This document shows positions 4,994-5,792 of a DNA stretch of 5,792 nt, piece by piece (positions within the stretch are counted from its first letter, which is position 1; the number at the start of each line of letters is the position of its first letter). A program made the translations under genes and the position numbers. Where the stretch lies: contig DIZP01000027.1 of NCBI GenBank assembly GCA_002429375.1, positions 4,204 to 9,995 of the forward strand, given 5' to 3'. Source of the stretch: a bacterium UBA6025. GTDB taxonomy: Bacteria; Patescibacteriota; Saccharimonadia; Saccharimonadales; Saccharimonadaceae. The notes under the pieces were generated by a model, which was given only the letters and a program-made list of their open reading frames with translations, searched no databases and was not told the origin of the DNA.

Positions 4994-5792
4994 ATGATTG
5001 AGTTACAACAGTGCACTGATCAAGAGATATGGGACGACTACGTGCTAGAGAACGAGGGGCACCCACTGCAGCTGTGGGGCTGGGGACAGCTCAAAGCGGC
5101 GCATGGTTGGAGCGTTGACCGCTTTTTGGCCTACAGCCACGATGATAGGGTGGTCGGCGGTGCTCAGGTTTTAACCCGCAAGCTGCCGATGCCGCTGCGC
5201 GCCTTCTCGTACATTCCACGCGGACCGCTCGGAGAAGAGGGGAGTCGGGCAGAGCTGTTGGACGCTCTGGCGGAAAACGTCAAACGCGAGTATCATGCGG
5301 TCGCTCTGTCGATTGAACCGGACATGATAGAATTTGAAGCTCCAAAGGGGTGGATACGACCGAAGAACCGGGTCTTGCCGGCGCGAACGATTATTCTGGA
5401 CCTGCTGAAGACCGAGAGCGACCTGTTGACCGATATGGTCAAAAAAACTCGTCAGTATATCCGCAAGTCGGCCGCCGAAGCCATTACTATCAAGCAGGTT
5501 CGCAGTCGGGAAGAGCTCGACAAATGTCTGGCTGTCTATCACCAGACGTCCCAGCGGGCGAAGTTCGGACTGCACGACGACCGGTACTACCACGACGTCT
5601 TCAACATCCTGGGTGACCATTCACCGATTTTTGCGGCGTATGTCGATGGTGATCCGATTGCCTTTTTGTGGCTGGCGGTCAGCGCCGATACGGCCTTCGA
5701 GTTGTACGGTGGCATGAACGATCTGGGTCAGCAATTGCGCGCCAACTATGCGCTCAAGTGGCATGCCATCCGCAAAGCCAAAGAGTGGGGAC
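4994..5792 (+). CDS. FemAB-type peptidoglycan bridge aminoacyltransferase, 3' end missing
   Basis: The 266 residues present belong to the FemABX/GNAT-like family. These enzymes move amino acids from aminoacyl-tRNA onto the stem peptide of lipid II or peptidoglycan at the inner face of the membrane. Family marks are HPLQLWGWGQLKAAHGW (23-39), FSYIPRGPL (71-79), ALSIEPD (104-110), the basic MVKKTRQYIRKSAAE (148-162), PIFAAYVDGDPIAFLW (211-226) and the second-domain signature ELYGGMNDLGQQLRANYALK (236-255) followed by WHAIRKAKEWG. The ATG is the first codon after a perfect TATAAT placed for leaderless transcription, and the domain begins directly after it. No stop is reached, so roughly a quarter of the protein probably lies beyond the window. 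The amino acid added cannot be read from this sequence. It shares its promoter region with valS. Confidence 0.9.
   Translation, partial: MIELQQCTDQEIWDDYVLENEGHPLQLWGWGQLKAAHGWSVDRFLAYSHDDRVVGGAQVLTRKLPMPLRAFSYIPRGPLGEEGSRAELLDALAENVKREYHAVALSIEPDMIEFEAPKGWIRPKNRVLPARTIILDLLKTESDLLTDMVKKTRQYIRKSAAEAITIKQVRSREELDKCLAVYHQTSQRAKFGLHDDRYYHDVFNILGDHSPIFAAYVDGDPIAFLWLAVSADTAFELYGGMNDLGQQLRANYALKWHAIRKAKEWG

Noticed and set aside
5171..5620. 149-codon open frame on the minus strand
   Set aside because: It lies wholly opposite the FemAB-type gene and shows no domain of its own.
1..5792. Recoded UGA (as in some candidate-phylum bacteria)
   Set aside because: All recognised proteins translate fully with the standard code and no in-frame UGA occurs within conserved regions.
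1..5792. CRISPR array, insertion sequence or defence system
   Set aside because: No regularly spaced direct repeats, transposase, integrase or recognisable defence protein was seen.

Overview
The window reads as compact bacterial chromosome with moderate GC, short intergenic gaps and ordinary housekeeping genes. The valyl-tRNA synthetase has a divergent style (GADHAGFETW and IPWGIPIPAF where most bacteria have GTDHAGIATQ-like and WWGHxIPAW-like motifs). It is accompanied by a HIT protein, RlmH, a FemAB-type enzyme and lineage-specific small proteins. From memory of such sequences I favour a Patescibacteria/CPR member, possibly Candidatus Saccharibacteria (TM7). This is an inference; no search was run. 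The standard genetic code fits every gene.

Left edge (1-246): the last 22 nt of a tRNA gene run straight into a 21-bp terminator hairpin whose arm includes the tRNA's own ACCA end. Three more inverted repeats follow back to back, with no credible gene among them. Next comes a probable two-gene operon (247-1106): a HIT-family protein, whose promoter geometry implies a leaderless mRNA, and rlmH, which starts 2 nt after the HIT stop. A 236-residue protein of unknown function follows (1176-1886). It is preceded by a six-codon mini-ORF with its own Shine-Dalgarno; the two overlap as ATGA. Then a near-consensus promoter (TTGACA, 17 bp, TGC-TATATT) drives a 110-residue protein with an N-terminal membrane segment (1966-2298), which overlaps the convergent end of valS by 8 bp.

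Right half (2291-5792): valS fills the minus strand, and a FemAB-type peptidoglycan bridge enzyme starts on the plus strand and runs off the window. The 153-bp divergent gap is the most structured regulatory region here. It has two mirror-image TATAAT boxes inside one inverted repeat, plus three E-box-like palindromes spaced about three helical turns apart. One of these, TTTTTCACGTGAAAAA, matches the bacterial parS consensus as I remember it at 14 of 16 positions.

Functionally, valS, the tRNA end and rlmH serve translation, and FemAB-type enzymes consume aminoacyl-tRNA to build cell wall. The valS/femAB-like pair sharing one promoter region is therefore the most suggestive link. I do not see a defence system, mobile element or CRISPR array. 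The points worth following are the regulatory architecture, the hairpin array and the two unrecognised proteins.
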